Below are positions 21,730-33,124 of a stretch of DNA of 64,000 nucleotides, piece after piece. The notes under the pieces were generated by a model that was not told the origin of the DNA, did no database searches, and was given only the letters and a program-made list of their open reading frames with translations. Both the position numbers and the translations under genes were made by a program. Position 1 is the first letter of the stretch; every line of letters begins with the position of its first letter. Origin of the DNA: Sanderia malayensis (Eukaryota > Cnidaria > Scyphozoa > Semaeostomeae > Pelagiidae); assembly GCA_013076295.1 (NCBI GenBank), contig RQOL01000905.1:62001-126000 (forward strand), written 5' to 3'.

Positions 21730-24001
21730 TAGTGTAGCCGCTTAACTCCAAAATGTGCATGAATTGTGCATTTTATGATACAAGCATGAAAATTGGCACA
21801 AGTACACAGTTTGATACGCTGAACAAAATGGGAAACAGACCCCACTCAGAAAATGCCCCCAAAAGCTATTTTTAGACTGGGGTAATAGATCCCAGTCCTC
21901 TTTTTGGTTTTCTGTTATAACTCCAAAACTACTTGCATTACAATTGTGAAATTTTGTAAAGTAAGACATATTCATGTTATAAAGACAATGAAACACAAAC
22001 CCCACTCAGAAAATGGCCCCAAAAGCTATTTTGAGACTGGGGTATTAGATCCCAGTCCTCTTTTGGGTTTTCTGTTATAACTCCGAAACTACTTGCAACA
22101 AGCCAGGATGGGGAACTGCTCGAAGTGTGGTCACGAACACCTGTGAAGAGTGGTTTGTGCAATTAACGAAATAAATTAACTAAGCCACTAAATAGGTGGC
22201 CAAACCGCCAAAATTACAGCCAAAGTATTTCCCCAAATTGCAGCACCAATGATTTTTTTTTTACGAAGTCCGAATAGGCTGTTCGCGAATTTTCAGCGTA
22301 GATTTCAACGAGAAGTCGAGAAGGTGGACAAATAATCGCGGTTGTGGGGCACGAAATACCGAAGAGCGTAGAAGGCTGCAAAACGCTGTACTAAAGGCCG
22401 CCAAGGTCGTGAGTTTATCGCCCCCAAGCCCTGATGTTTGACATACTGCGATATTTTGCCTCGTCAAATGCCAATTGGGATTGGATTTGCTTGTTTGTTG
22501 CTTTCTTTTGTACGTGAAGTCCGGACTTTTGTACGACGAAAGCCCCGCGAGGTGAGTTGTAATTGTGCCAAGTCGGGAATGGTCATTTGTTGTCCGAGGC
22601 AGATATTCCAGAACCGGACCGCAGCAAAATAAGCTTATATGGTTGAGTAACACGCAGTTCGGGCAATAGATATAGCGAATGAACAACGAGAAGATTCGGA
22701 TGATGGATAAGCGCGAGTGCTGCCCGCACAATTCTTCGTACGCTGCTGCGAAGCTGCGTGTGCGGTGAGAAGCTGGGGCTAAAGAAATTCATTGGAGATA
22801 GGAGCAGTCGTGAGTTAAACCTCGCACACTTGCTCATTAGGATGCGAATTGACGAAGTTCGTGAATCTGCAGGCGAGAAACCTGTCAGCTAAAATATTGT
22901 TGATACGCTGTATGTGTTTGACTATTATAGTGCGGTGCATTCCTCTTGGGGGCTAAAAGAATTGAAACACTGTTCTGTAAAAGGAATTGTGGTGGACGAT
23001 GCACATGTCGTAGATTTGATATTCCCTGCAGTGAACTGTGCAAATGAGATGGCCAGTGCTCGGAGAATAACAAAGTGTTTGAATAATGCAAGCAAAGCTT
23101 GACACGTGTGGTCGATAAAGTAATAACATTGTAACGTTTTGTTCAGACACTCATTACAAATAGTTAGCAAGTTATAGATGAGAACCTAAAAGAGGACTGG
23201 GAACTACTGTAGTGCCTTGGCGCAAAAATATCTTTTTGGTATTTCCTGGATCGCTTGTGTTTTTCTTGTATGGAATAACCAAATATGTTGTTTTACAAAA
23301 TTTCTACAAAATTTCAGAAGTGTAATGCAAGTAGTTTCGGAGTTATAACAGAAAACCCAAAAGAGGACTGGGACCTAATACCCCAGTCTAAAAATAACAT
23401 TTGGGGTATTTTCTGAGTGGGGTTTGTGTTTCATTGTCTTTATAACATGAATATGTCTTACTCTATAAAATTTCACAATTGTAATGCAAGTACTTTCGGA
23501 GTTATAACAGAAAACCCAAAAAGGACTGGGATCTAATACCCCAGTCTAAAAATAGCTTTTGGGGCCATTTTCTAAGTGGGGTTTGTGGTTCATTGTCTTT
23601 ACAACATGAATATGTCTTACTCTACAAAATTTCACAATTGTAATGCAAGTAGTTTCGGAGTTATAGCAGAAAACCAAAAAGAGGACTGGGATCTAATACC
23701 CCAGTCTCAAAATAGCTTTTGGGGCCATTTTCTGAGTGGGGTTTGTGTTTCATTGTCTTTATAACATGAATATGTCTCACTTTACAAAATTTCACAATTG
23801 TAATGCAAGTAGTTTTGGAGTTATAACAGAAAACCAAAAAGAGGACTGGGATCTATTACCCCAGTCTAAAAATAGCTTTTGGGGGCATTTTCTGAGCGGG
23901 GTCTGTTTCTCATTTTGTTCAGCGTATCAAACTGTGTACTTGTGCCAATTTTCATGCTTGTATCAAAAAATGCACAATTCAAAGGCTAAGCCAGTGCACT
24001 A
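21730..24001. mobile_element. 2.27-kb fold-back element with ~165-bp subrepeats
   Basis: It lies in the BEL 5' LTR with a TAG (or TA) target duplication, using 53451-53912 as the empty-site reference. The ends are inverted repeats (TAGTGTAGCCGCTTA... and its complement ...TAAGCCAGTGCACTA). Each arm carries tandem subrepeats of about 165 bp containing CTGGGATCTAATACCCCAGT: about two on the left (21790-22125) and five on the right (23180-23960), in opposite orientation. The core (22130-23180) is unrelated to the arms and holds a minus-strand open frame (22731-22261, 156 codons) with no recognised homology. No transposase is seen. Confidence 0.8.
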
Positions 24002-24042
24002 TAGTCATAGTTCGATTCAATTTCTTTATTGTTACCCTGTTA

Positions 24043-24725
24043 AGGCCTGGTTACACTGTAGATAATGAATTAGATATTCCTCCAGACATACCACAAATAG
24101 CCTGTCTGATAGATATCTTCGTGTGTAACATAACGCAAGATATCTAAATAAGCAAACTGTAAGCGGCAAGAAGCAAACTGTCAAATCGTGCTGTGAAATC
24201 TTGATGAATAAAATCAAAACTTTTTGATTTTATTCATCAAGATTTTCCCAGCATGATGTGTCAAATCGCGAGACAAACAAACACCGACTGTCTCGCGTTG
24301 TATTCCTTGGCAATTTTGGAAGCGAAAAGCATCGTAAACGGTATATAATTGATTTTGAACAATAAAATGGATGCACAGAGTAAATTCACAAACTATGTCG
24401 GTGAAAATGGAAGCTGATAATGTTTTTGACATGAATTTATTTTATTATAACATGAAATTCTGTACAACTTGAGGAATGGCACACCCCACAAAAAGTGACT
24501 GAAGAAATGTATGAAATGTATGATAAGATGTTTTCGATATTCTTTTACGTAAATACCTCACGGTTTGCCACTTTCCTCGCTGGTTATAGTTGAGTCATGA
24601 TGCTTTAACTGTATTATCTAAATTATTATCTAAATGGCGCGTATACACTATAAGATAATCGTTTCCGTTTTTAGCGTTTCTAAATTGGGAATATCTAATT
24701 TATTATCTACAGTGTAACCAGGCCT
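24043..24725. mobile_element. PIF/Harbinger-type MITE
   Basis: A 683-bp element with terminal inverted repeats AGGCCTGGTTACACTGTAG and TTA target duplications (24040-42 and 24726-28). Copy B's solo LTR shows the empty site CTGTTAGTCATAATT near 53505. A 3-bp TTA duplication is the Harbinger signature. A perfect hairpin (ATGAATAAAATCAAAA / complement) lies near 24203-24242. Confidence 0.85.
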
Positions 24726-25308
24726 TTAGTCATAATTCAGTTCAATGATCTCTATTATAAAATCTCTTTAAATAGTGCAGCCTCTCATCTCTTTCAACAT
24801 CAGTTCTGATCAAGTCATCAACGAGGAAGGATCTCTAGTCAATCCCGTCAATCACAGCATTCTTTATCTGGCAAGCTGGTAGGATTTTGTTTCGTTTCTT
24901 GTTTCTTTGGCAGGCACTTTGTTTTTATAGGTGTGGCATTACTTTAGGATTGTGCTCTATCGATAGTTTTCTCTAGTTTTAATTAAATATTTTCCGATAC
25001 TTATCAAATACGTAGTTCAAACTAGATTTGTGATGAATTTTATATTAATTTATTTAGTTTGAACTTCTTGACTTCGAATGATGTTACGAACAAACCAGAA
25101 CAAAATTTGAGTTTTCCTTCTTCGACTACATTCAAACAGCAAGATATACATGCTGTCGCTTAATTATATGACCTGTTGTACATCAATCAATAATCAACCT
25201 GGTCAACTCAGCCAACGCCCTATCCATGCAAAGGCCTAAGCGCAAGGTAGGCCAGAGAATTGATTACAAACTTTTAAGTACTACTGGTGAACGAAGATAT
25301 CTGACATA

Positions 25309-26514
25309 ATGCCTGACGAGAAGCCCGTGCTAACTGTCAATGCCATCAACGCAGCTGTTATCGTTGAAGAACTCAGTGATTTCATCACAGACAACGACCC
25401 GTGCACTATCAAAGATTCCAACGACTTAATGCTTACATGTATCGAGAAGATTGAATCCATGCGCCTTGAATTCAATACCTGTTTCCGTATCTTGAAAGCT
25501 GAACTCGGTGATGAGAGATATCAAGCTGAATATGAAGATGAATACCAGAGAGTAAGGAAATCCATCAGTGCCTATATCCAAGATACATACAAACTTATTC
25601 AGAAGGTAAGCACCAAATCAGAAACAATCAACACTCACAAGGCAACATTTCTGAAATATGAAATGGAACGTCATGCAACCGAAATCAAAGAAGTTGCAAT
25701 ATGTGAAGCTAGCCATTTATCAAATGAAGAACTGAGATCACGTAACCAAGATCTCAACAAACATTCAAAAACTTTTGCATCCTTGTCAGCAAAGTTCAAA
25801 GAATGCATAGAATTGGCACCATCAGAATTTGAACAATCCAAAGCAAAGTATGAAGCTGTGGTGAAGTTATGGGAAGCATATTGTGCAATGATCGTGAAGG
25901 AGTTCAAGAAGCGTGAGATGGAGAAGATAGAATCATTCAACAAATCCAAACTCAACATCAAACTGGACAAATTCAGCGGGTATGAATCAGCAATCAACAT
26001 TTACGATTTCAAAACTGACTTTATGAAGATTTATGAACACTCAGTACCCACAAACCTCCAAGCTGATCTGCTCAAGAACAACCACTTGGAGAAGGATGCT
26101 CTAACACTCGTCAAAAATGTGTCTGACATCAAGGAGATTTGGAACCGCCTCAAGGAAGCCTATGGTGATACCAAGACCCTGCTGTCCAACAAAATTTCGG
26201 AGCTCACCAGTTGCGAAATGATTAGATCAACCACCAAAATTATCAAGAGTATCAGCAAAATCTCCAACCTGATGCGAGATTTGATGCAACTATCGTCAGA
26301 CCATCATATCGAAAATGAACTCTACTACAGCGACGCCTTCGATCAAGCCTGCAATCTACTTGGAGACGAAAGATCGATCAGATGGCTGACCATTAGCTGT
26401 GATGCACGAAAGGAGGGCAAACGGAAGCTCGTGCCAATCAAGAGAAACACCAAGAAGGCCTCTGTCAACGGGACTTCATATGCCAGAATGTTGATCACCA
26501 AGAATTCCCTATGA
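25309..26514 (+). CDS. gag: BEL/Pao Gag-like protein
   Basis: A 401-codon frame starting at an ATG soon after the 5' LTR. Lys/Glu-rich and predicted mostly helical, it contains the segment LNIKLDKFSGYESAINIYDF, which matches the pattern of BEL and Pao Gag proteins (LPKxxLPxFxGxxxxWxxF-like). The zinc-knuckle region expected near the C-terminus is not recognisable; the frame ends at a stop and the protease frame continues 4 bp upstream in another phase, so the native Gag-Pol frame is broken here. The product would package element RNA. Confidence 0.8.
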   Translation: MPDEKPVLTVNAINAAVIVEELSDFITDNDPCTIKDSNDLMLTCIEKIESMRLEFNTCFRILKAELGDERYQAEYEDEYQRVRKSISAYIQDTYKLIQKVSTKSETINTHKATFLKYEMERHATEIKEVAICEASHLSNEELRSRNQDLNKHSKTFASLSAKFKECIELAPSEFEQSKAKYEAVVKLWEAYCAMIVKEFKKREMEKIESFNKSKLNIKLDKFSGYESAINIYDFKTDFMKIYEHSVPTNLQADLLKNNHLEKDALTLVKNVSDIKEIWNRLKEAYGDTKTLLSNKISELTSCEMIRSTTKIIKSISKISNLMRDLMQLSSDHHIENELYYSDAFDQACNLLGDERSIRWLTISCDARKEGKRKLVPIKRNTKKASVNGTSYARMLITKNSL

Positions 26515-27464
26515 AGAAGCATATTCTTGTTTGCAAAAAAAAGAATAACAAGCAAAATCAAGATACGGAACATTACAAATCAAGGTGTATCGTCGGCCAA
26601 CCTGTTCCAAGTTACTCAAAGAAAATCAAGTTATCGTTCCATGTCAACACAGAAGACAACAACACAGATGCTATCTTCATGTTTCAAAACATCCTTGTCG
26701 ATAAGAAGGTATACAACATCTTTTACGATTCAGGATGCAGTGACTTCATCAGTCGACATGAAGCCGTCAAACAACTGCTGGCAGTATATGCTGGCCCGAT
26801 ACTAACCAATGGTGTCGGTAATCTCACAAGCGAATCAAAGAATGGTATCTACACCGCTAATCTCCCTCTCGCAAATGGGAAAGATGCAATAATGACTGGA
26901 GTTTGTCTGGACAAATTAACACACGATTTCCCAATGTACCAGCTCCATGGAGATGTTATCAACGACATACATAATGGCTTCAGACAGATTGCTGGTGATC
27001 CAAGGAATCTTCCATCTGTATCTGCTCAAGTTGGTGGTAGTATGGATTTCATGATTGGCATCCAATATCTACGCTATCATCCACGATTCATCTTCCAACT
27101 ACCGTCAGGACTTACAATCTTCGAGTCCCATTTCAAGAGTGCTGATGGATCAAGAGGTATAATTGGTGGTCCACACAAGGTGTTCAAACAAATCAGCCAA
27201 CAGCACATCAACGTTACAAACTCAACCCTCAATTCCGACTATATTCATATGGTTACCATGTCAACCCAGATGCCAAATTCCTTGGATATCCCTCTCACCA
27301 AGCAGATATCTTCTTCTCGTCAAATGGAGAGGATCAAGAATTCATCAACAAAGTCAAACTCTTTGAGGCAGCTGAATACAATGGAAGTGAAATCACCTTT
27401 CGCTGTGTCAACTGTCGAGGATGTCAAGCCTGTAAACATCTCAAGTCTGCTGATGAGACAATGA
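26511..27464 (+). CDS. pol: BEL/Pao aspartic protease region
   Basis: A 317-codon frame. The active-site motif YDSGCSDFIS (DSG instead of the commoner DTG) is at about residues 75-84, followed by VGNL and DFMIGIQYL, the second hydrophobic loop of retropepsins. The protein would mature the Gag-Pol polyprotein. The frame overlaps Gag by 4 bp and the next frame by 4 bp, suggesting two single-base frameshifts rather than separate genes. Confidence 0.8.
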   Translation: MKKHILVCKKKNNKQNQDTEHYKSRCIVGQPVPSYSKKIKLSFHVNTEDNNTDAIFMFQNILVDKKVYNIFYDSGCSDFISRHEAVKQLLAVYAGPILTNGVGNLTSESKNGIYTANLPLANGKDAIMTGVCLDKLTHDFPMYQLHGDVINDIHNGFRQIAGDPRNLPSVSAQVGGSMDFMIGIQYLRYHPRFIFQLPSGLTIFESHFKSADGSRGIIGGPHKVFKQISQQHINVTNSTLNSDYIHMVTMSTQMPNSLDIPLTKQISSSRQMERIKNSSTKSNSLRQLNTMEVKSPFAVSTVEDVKPVNISSLLMRQ

Positions 27465-28207
27465 GTGTGCAAGAAGAGATTGAACAAGATGTCATCAACC
27501 GTTCCGATGAACGATCATCTGTTACAACTCTACCTCTGATGCAAAATCCAATTACCCACCTTACACCGAATCGTCACATTGCATTAAAGGTGTACAATCA
27601 ACAACTGAAACGTCTTGCCAGCTACCCTGAGGATAAGGAAGATGTTCTGAAATCCGAGAAGAAACTTCAAAACCTTGGATATGTGGAGTATGTGAAAAAC
27701 CTTCCTAATCACATCCAAGCTGAATTGGAACACAACAAGATAAAGAATTTCATTTCATGGCGAGCAGTTTGGAAAGGGAATTCCATCTCCACACCATGTC
27801 GTGTCGTTTTTGATGCGTCAATGAGAACCGACACCGGCTACTCCCTCAACAATCTTCTTGCTAATCGACGAAACAGCATGAACAAATTAATCTTCATCCG
27901 CTGGAGGAGCCATCATATTGGTAATCACACAGATGTCTCAAAGATGTATAACTCTGTCCAATTAGATGAGTCACAATGGTGTCTGCAACGTTATTTTTGG
28001 GAAGACAATCTGGATCCACAAGAAGAAAAGGTTATAAAGACTCTTATTTATGGAATTAAATCAAGTGGGAACCAGTCAGAGAGAGCTTTGTGTCAAACCG
28101 CCAACATATTCAAAGAAAAGCATCCAAAGGTAAATCAAATCATAAACAAAGATGTGTATGTGGACGATTGTGTGACGGGAGAAAAAACACTTGAAGAAGC
28201 ATGGCGG
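27461..28207 (+). CDS. pol: BEL/Pao reverse transcriptase, N-terminal part
   Basis: Contains FISWRAVWKGN, RVVFDASM (the BEL-type palm motif with a catalytic Asp) and YVDDCVTGE (catalytic DD, codons at 28157-28168), in the order expected of BEL/Pao RT. The frame is cut by an insertion after the codons for EEAWRI at about 28207; the sequence downstream to 28357 belongs to the insert. The reverse-transcription enzyme is inactive in this copy. Confidence 0.87.
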
Positions 28208-28640
28208 ATTCCTCCTGAGAGGATTCACCTTCTCCCAGCAAAAGCCTGTTGTGTGGGTCGTTGTAACTATAATTGTTTTCTTGTATTTGACACCTATTTG
28301 TTTGCAGTATTGTTAAGTATGAGCGTGGTTGGCTGGTGCACCCGCTTGAAGGTGTGAAGGCGCGTGCCAATCCACACTAGGGTCCCAGGTGTTTTGATTA
28401 TTATTGTAAGCTTAAATAGAGTAAAGGAGTAGAGTAGAGTTAAGTTTTTAGATAGAGAGTAAGCAGTCTGCAGACCAGTGGTACAGTGGCGGCCTTCGGG
28501 TCAGCCGTACAACACCGCAAAAAGTTCGTTGTCTTTATTGCGTCAAACCTTAGCGGAATCAGCACCATCGCAAGCGAGACATCGCCTACCGAACTTCTGA
28601 CTACCGTCCCCAGCTCTGGGGTGGAACTCTAACAGAAACA
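28208..28640. mobile_element. Insertion of unknown type in the RT region
   Basis: About 430 bp separate two parts of the BEL polyprotein that should be close together, so the piece is foreign. It contains TGGTACAGTGG (about 28480), which fits an RNA polymerase III A-box, and a weak B-box-like word (AGTTCGTTGTC) 45 bp later. It could be a SINE, but no clear target duplication or tail is visible. Confidence 0.45.
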
Positions 28641-29193
28641 CCCTATGACAAGCCCCACGAATCATTGTCAAGTGATGGAGAGACAGTTTTCGTCGCTGGG
28701 ATGAAATGGTTCCTGGAATCGGAACATATCAGTATTGACAACCCGGAAATCAACTTCGCCGAGAAATACCGTGGGAAGAAACCCAAACAAATTCGTGAAG
28801 TGCCAAAAGCATTGACTCGTCGTCAGTGTATGTCAAAAGTGTCAGACGTTTTCGACATTGCTGGACTTGTCACCCCAATTACGGCAACACTGAAAGTGGA
28901 TCTGCATCAACTCGTCCAAAGACGTATGAATTGGGATGATGTCTTACCTGATAGTCTGAGGAACATATGGCTATCACATTTTGAGATGCTCCAGGAAATA
29001 AAGACGATCAAATTCAAGCGTGCTGCCGTCCCACCTGAGGCAATCAACTTGGAAATCAACACTCTAGATTTTGGAGACGCCAGTGAAGATCTTATCTGTG
29101 CCGCCATTTATGCAAGATTTGCGCTCAAAAGTGGTGAATACTCGGGTCAATTGGTATTTGCTAGAAGTCGTCTTGTTCCTGAATTGTTGGTTT
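28641..29193 (+). CDS. pol: BEL/Pao RT C-terminal part and start of RNase H
   Basis: The frame resumes with LSSDGETVFVAGMKW, typical of the BEL RT thumb region, then RRQCMSKVSDVFDIAGLVTP and a WDD segment. It ends in an RNase H-like start (LDFGDASEDLICAAIYARF, LVFARSRLVP). A stop follows after a perfect 16-bp hairpin at 29181-29216 and then the TTAA element. The expected middle of RNase H is missing even after discounting the insertion. Confidence 0.8.
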
Positions 29194-29216
29194 GCTGATA
29201 AGCAAACCAACAATTC
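29181..29216. repeat. Perfect 16-bp hairpin ending the BEL RNase H frame
   Basis: Arms 29181-29196 (GAATTGTTGGTTTGCT) and 29201-29216 with a 4-bp loop. It lies 3 bp before the TTAA target of the next element and introduces the stop codon. Confidence 0.8.
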
Positions 29217-29223
29217 AACTTAA

Positions 29224-30715
29224 AGTGCCCCTACGGCTTTTTTTTATTGGCTAAAAGTATAGAATCGAATGCGCTGATTCTGATACCGTTTATATTTTTT
29301 TGATCTGATGAGTAGTTGTTGAGTTACGAGAGATTGCGTTCACACTTTCGTGTCTCACTTTTAGGACTGGGTCGAATCCACTATGACATCATAGGGGACT
29401 CAGTGTGTTCAGTGGCGGCGGGCGTAGGCCTACATTCAGTATAATAGATATGTTGTTTGCGCTTTGTCTTGTCTCGTGATGTGTATTCGTGGGTATTTGT
29501 GCAATTTTGGTGATCAGAATTAAATAGAAAGTTTCCATAACTTAAATATTCTTAGTCGGGTAGTAGTTCATGACAGTAGGGATTGCAGTGCTGAGGAATG
29601 CGAAAATGGCGAGGGGATAGGATTGATCGTATCGTAAAGTAAAGCAGACCGATGAAGGAGAGAACCTGATGCATTTGATCCTATTTGGCTGAGAACTCTT
29701 TCGTTGAAAGCTATGAAAGAGATTAAAGCGGGAAAAAAATGTTGAAAGAGAACTTTCTGGGCAATTAACTAGATCTGAACTATCATCTTTCTGTTGTGTA
29801 TCTGATGAAGTAAAAGTGTATCAAAATTCTATACGTAATATGATTTAGGCCATGGCCATATCCATCCGTGTCGGTCAACCTTTGTGGTTGAAGAAACTTG
29901 AAACGATTCGATTTTCATTAGATACAGCAAGTGTAGAAAATGTGCAACACAATTCCTTATTACTACACATGAATTTCGTTACTGCACCGAAATTGATGGT
30001 TGCATGTTGGCATTTTCTAACTGCGAAGTTTAGAATTTCGTCCGTCGTTGCGAATTGATGAAATCTATCCACTTCCTTCTCGTTACAGCTTCAGGGCGAT
30101 CGTCCTGATAAAGCTGAATCCTGTGAAGCTCTACAAATCTTGATTTATCCGGTGTATTTCCACGGCATAGCAAAACACATCGATATGGCATATTTTCCCA
30201 TTTTCACATATAAATCTAACAATTTTCAGGTCTTGTCAAATATCTGTGATCATGTTTTTGATCCCATTGAAATCCCGTACTGTTTTAACATAGCACGGCC
30301 TACGCCCGCCGCCACTGAGCATAATGAGCAGCCACTACATGGGAATTTTGTAATTCCTCCCCACAGCTGCAAACTCATCACACGCCTTTCAAATTTTAAT
30401 GCCATAATGGGCCGACCTGTTTCTAATCATCAAAGTCAAAAAAACAAATATCGAGTTCATAGTATGAGAGAAAATCGACGTCAGATTTGTTGCTTCAGTA
30501 CGGGGAAAAAAGGGGCTGCCACTATGATGTCATAGTGGACTCGACCCAGTCCTAAAAGTGAGACAAGGAAAATGGCGAAAATGACGAAACATCGACACTT
30601 CCACACGTTATAACTCGTGAACTACGCATCTGATTTAAAAATAATTTTCAGATCTGAAATCAGCGTACCGAGTTTTATTGAATTCACAAATAAATAAAAA
30701 AGCCGTAGGGGCACT
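29224..30715. mobile_element. TTAA element, AGTGCCCCTACGGC family
   Basis: A 1,492-bp element flanked by TTAA (29220-23 and 30716-19). The ends start AGTGCCCCTACGGCTTTTTT and stay imperfectly inverted-repeated for about 200 bp, including CTTTTAGGACTGGGTCGA and the palindromic CTATGACATCATAG. A further inverted pair (GGCGGCGGGCGTAGGCC near 29412 and complement near 30298) lies inward. No transposase; non-autonomous. It interrupts BEL pol. Confidence 0.87.
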
Positions 30716-30719
30716 TTAA

Positions 30720-31722
30720 AAAATGGGCGCGAGACAGAGTCAACGAAATCAAGAGGCCCACATCGTCATCACAGTGGATCTACACCCAATCAAATGACAT
30801 GGTAGCTGATATTGGGACTAGAAGATGCACGTCAATCAATGATGTAAATCAATCATCTGTTTGGACAAGTGGTCATCCCTGGATGAGACAATCCAGAAGT
30901 TCTTTTCCATCAAAGACGATTGAGGAAATTGACCTGACAAATAACCAACTGATTGAGGTTCAGAAGGAAATGAAGCCACCACAACAAGAAGCAACCTACT
31001 TTGTATCTCACATCAACGAAGAATCGATCAAGAAAATCAACTCAAGATATCAGTTTTCCAAATATCTGATAGACCCAAACCGTCACAAGTTTTCAACCAT
31101 TGTTTGCATCATGGCATATGTGCTACGATTCATCAATGTCTACGTAAAGAAGCAAAAGTCACCTGGACCCATTCTCACCGATCAAGAAATTGCCCATTCA
31201 GAGAACTATTTCTTCAAGAAAGCGACAAAGGAAGTCAAACAGTTCTCAAACCCAGCAAAGTACAAGAAAATTGCGCTTGAGAATGACGGTATCCCTGTTC
31301 ATGTTGGTCGTATCCTACCAAGTTCAGTTACAGTCCTTGGTAAATTGACCAAGATGATGAAAGACTTGGCGCCAACAACATTCTGTGTGCCAATCATTGA
31401 CAGATTTTCACCAATTGCTATCAGCCTTGTGAACGAAGTCCACTGGTACAACCCAAGAGAAAAGCATCCTGGCAATGAAACAGCGTGGCGACATGTTTTA
31501 CAAAAAGCGTTTATCATAGAAAGCAAATCACTTGTAAAGGACATACGATCATCTTGCCATCGCTGCCGCTTCATATTGAAGAAATCCATCAACGTTGAGA
31601 TGGGTCCACTATCATCAAACAACCTATGCATTGCTCCAGCTTTCTATATCACACAAGCTGACCTTGCAGGACCATTTCAAGCATTCTCACAGCACCACAA
31701 AAGAACCACTGTGAAAATTTGA
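30720..31722 (+). CDS. pol: BEL/Pao RNase H end and integrase zinc-binding domain
   Basis: Before the first methionine (30799) the frame reads RPTSSSQWIYTQSND followed by VADIGTRR, the conserved end of BEL RNase H. The rest holds HWYNPREKHPG and CHRCRF, the His and Cys residues of the integrase zinc-binding domain, and QADLAGPF with the first catalytic Asp of the DDE core. A frameshift or stop at 31722 ends the frame; the core continues at 31768. Confidence 0.82.
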
Positions 31723-31767
31723 CTTCTTGTTTTCTGCTGCTCTACGACCACGTGCATTAACATCAAG

Positions 31768-32607
31768 GTGATGGAGGATTATTCTACACCGTCATTTATC
31801 CAAGCCTTTGTGCGCTTTGCCTGTCAATTTGGTTATCCCTCAAAGCTACTCATAGATGAAGGTGGTCAACTAACCAAAGGTTGCCAGACAATGAAGTTTG
31901 ATTTCACCAACATCCAACAACAACTCCACAAAGATATGCATGTCGAGTTTCAAACATGCCCCGTTGGAGGGCACAACATGCATGGACGTGTGGAACGCAA
32001 GATCAAATCGGTCAGAAGCTCACTCGAGAAGAATCTTCATCTCCACCCTTTGTCAATCATCCAATGGGGAACAATGGCATCAATCACTGGCAATTCAATC
32101 AACAACATGCCACTTGCTGTTAACAATATCACAGCTGATGTTGAAATGGCCGATCTCATAACACCGAACCGACTCCTTTTGGGTTGAAACAATGAAAGAG
32201 GTCCAAGCGGAGGATTAGCCATGAAAAATGATCATATCAAATTGATTCGTGATAATCAGAAGATCTACAACGCGTGGTTTGATGCTTGGCTAACAACTCA
32301 TGTGCCAAATCTCGTTGCCTGTCCAAAGTGGTTTAATTCAGACACGGATCTATAAGTCGGTGATGTTGTTTTGTTCTTGAAGCAAGAATCCGTCCTGTGC
32401 AACACATATCAGTACGGTATGGTCGATGAAGTAGAGCTTGGTCGTGACAGTCGAATACGTTGTGTGAAAGTTCATTATCACAATGCAAGCGAAAATTGTA
32501 AAAGGTTAACAACAAGATCTTCTCGTAGCTTGGTCGTTGTTCATGGTGTTGATGAAATTGATTGGTCCAAAGAACTGGATGACTGTTTCGAAATGGCTCA
32601 AAGAACT
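31768..32607 (+). CDS. pol: BEL/Pao integrase core and C-terminal domain, broken
   Basis: 31768-32187 carries YPSKLLIDEGGQL (second catalytic Asp) and HGRVERKIKSV (catalytic Glu), then a stop directly after PNRLLLG. The C-terminal domain follows with another stop (GDVVLFLKQESV, then a long beta-rich segment ending near 32607), matching the usual end of BEL polyproteins. At least two stops make it non-functional. Integrase would insert the cDNA with a short target duplication, here 5 bp. Confidence 0.82.
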
Positions 32608-32675
32608 TGACCTAAATATATTTCAATGAACGCTTAATGATTTGCTTATTGTTACTTTTATTCGTGGGGGGGGGG

Positions 32676-33119
32676 TGTAAGGGCGTTACCCTGTTAGTCA
32701 TAGTTCAATTCAGTTTCTTTATGTTCAGTTCAATGATCTCTATTACAAAATCTCTTTAAATAGTGCAGCCTCTCATCTGTTTCAACATCAGTTCTCGTCA
32801 AGTCATCAACGAGCAAGGAGATCTGGTCGATCCCGTCAATCGCAGCATTCTTTATCTGGCCAGCTGGTAGGATTTTGTTTTGTTTTTTGTTTCTTTGGCA
32901 GCCATTTTGTTTTCATAGGTGTAGCATTACTTTAGGATTATGCTCTATCGATAGTTTTCTCTAGTTTCAATTAAATATTTTTCCGATACTTATCAAGTAC
33001 GTAGTTCAAACTAGATTTGTGATGAATTTTATATTAATTTATTTAGTTTGAACTTCTTGACTTCAAATGATGTTACGAACAAACCACAACAAAATTTGAG
33101 TTGTCCTTCTTCGACTACA
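32676..33119 (+). repeat. 3' LTR of BEL element
   Basis: 444 bp, TGTAAGGGCG... to ...TTCGACTACA, followed by the GAAGC target duplication. Compared with the solo LTR (462 bp) it lacks one of two tandem GTTACCCTGTTAGTCATA words. The purine tract GTGGGGGGGGG is directly upstream. Confidence 0.92.
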
Positions 33120-33124
33120 GAAGC

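Larger units (their letters stand above)
21708..25130 (+). repeat. 5' LTR of BEL element, expanded by two insertions
   Basis: LTR sequence is at 21708-21729, 24002-24042 and 24726-25130; the rest is inserted DNA. Comparison with the solo LTR at 53451-53912 shows both junctions exactly. The LTR ends TTCGACTACA. No convincing tRNA primer site directly follows; a TGGTGAACGAAG word occurs later at 25286. Confidence 0.85.
21708..33119 (+). mobile_element. BEL/Pao LTR retrotransposon, broken, with nested insertions
   Basis: Bounded by LTRs starting TGTAAG and ending CTACA, with a 5-bp target duplication GAAGC (21703-21707 and 33120-33124). Gag, DSG protease, YVDD reverse transcriptase, RNase H remnants and a DDE integrase follow in the BEL/Pao order. 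The element is inactive because of frameshifts, a stop between gag and pol frames, and four insertions: a fold-back element and a Harbinger MITE in the 5' LTR, an unknown insert in RT, and a TTAA element in RNase H. A G-run (32667-32675) precedes the 3' LTR as polypurine tract. Copy B keeps only a solo LTR at the same site. Confidence 0.92.

Noticed and set aside
22261..22837. Overlapping long minus-strand frames in the fold-back core as a host gene
   Set aside because: No recognisable domain, two competing frames, no splice evidence; kept only as a possible captured sequence.
29852..30535. Frames inside the TTAA element at 29224-30715
   Set aside because: No similarity to a transposase or any known domain, and the frames are short.
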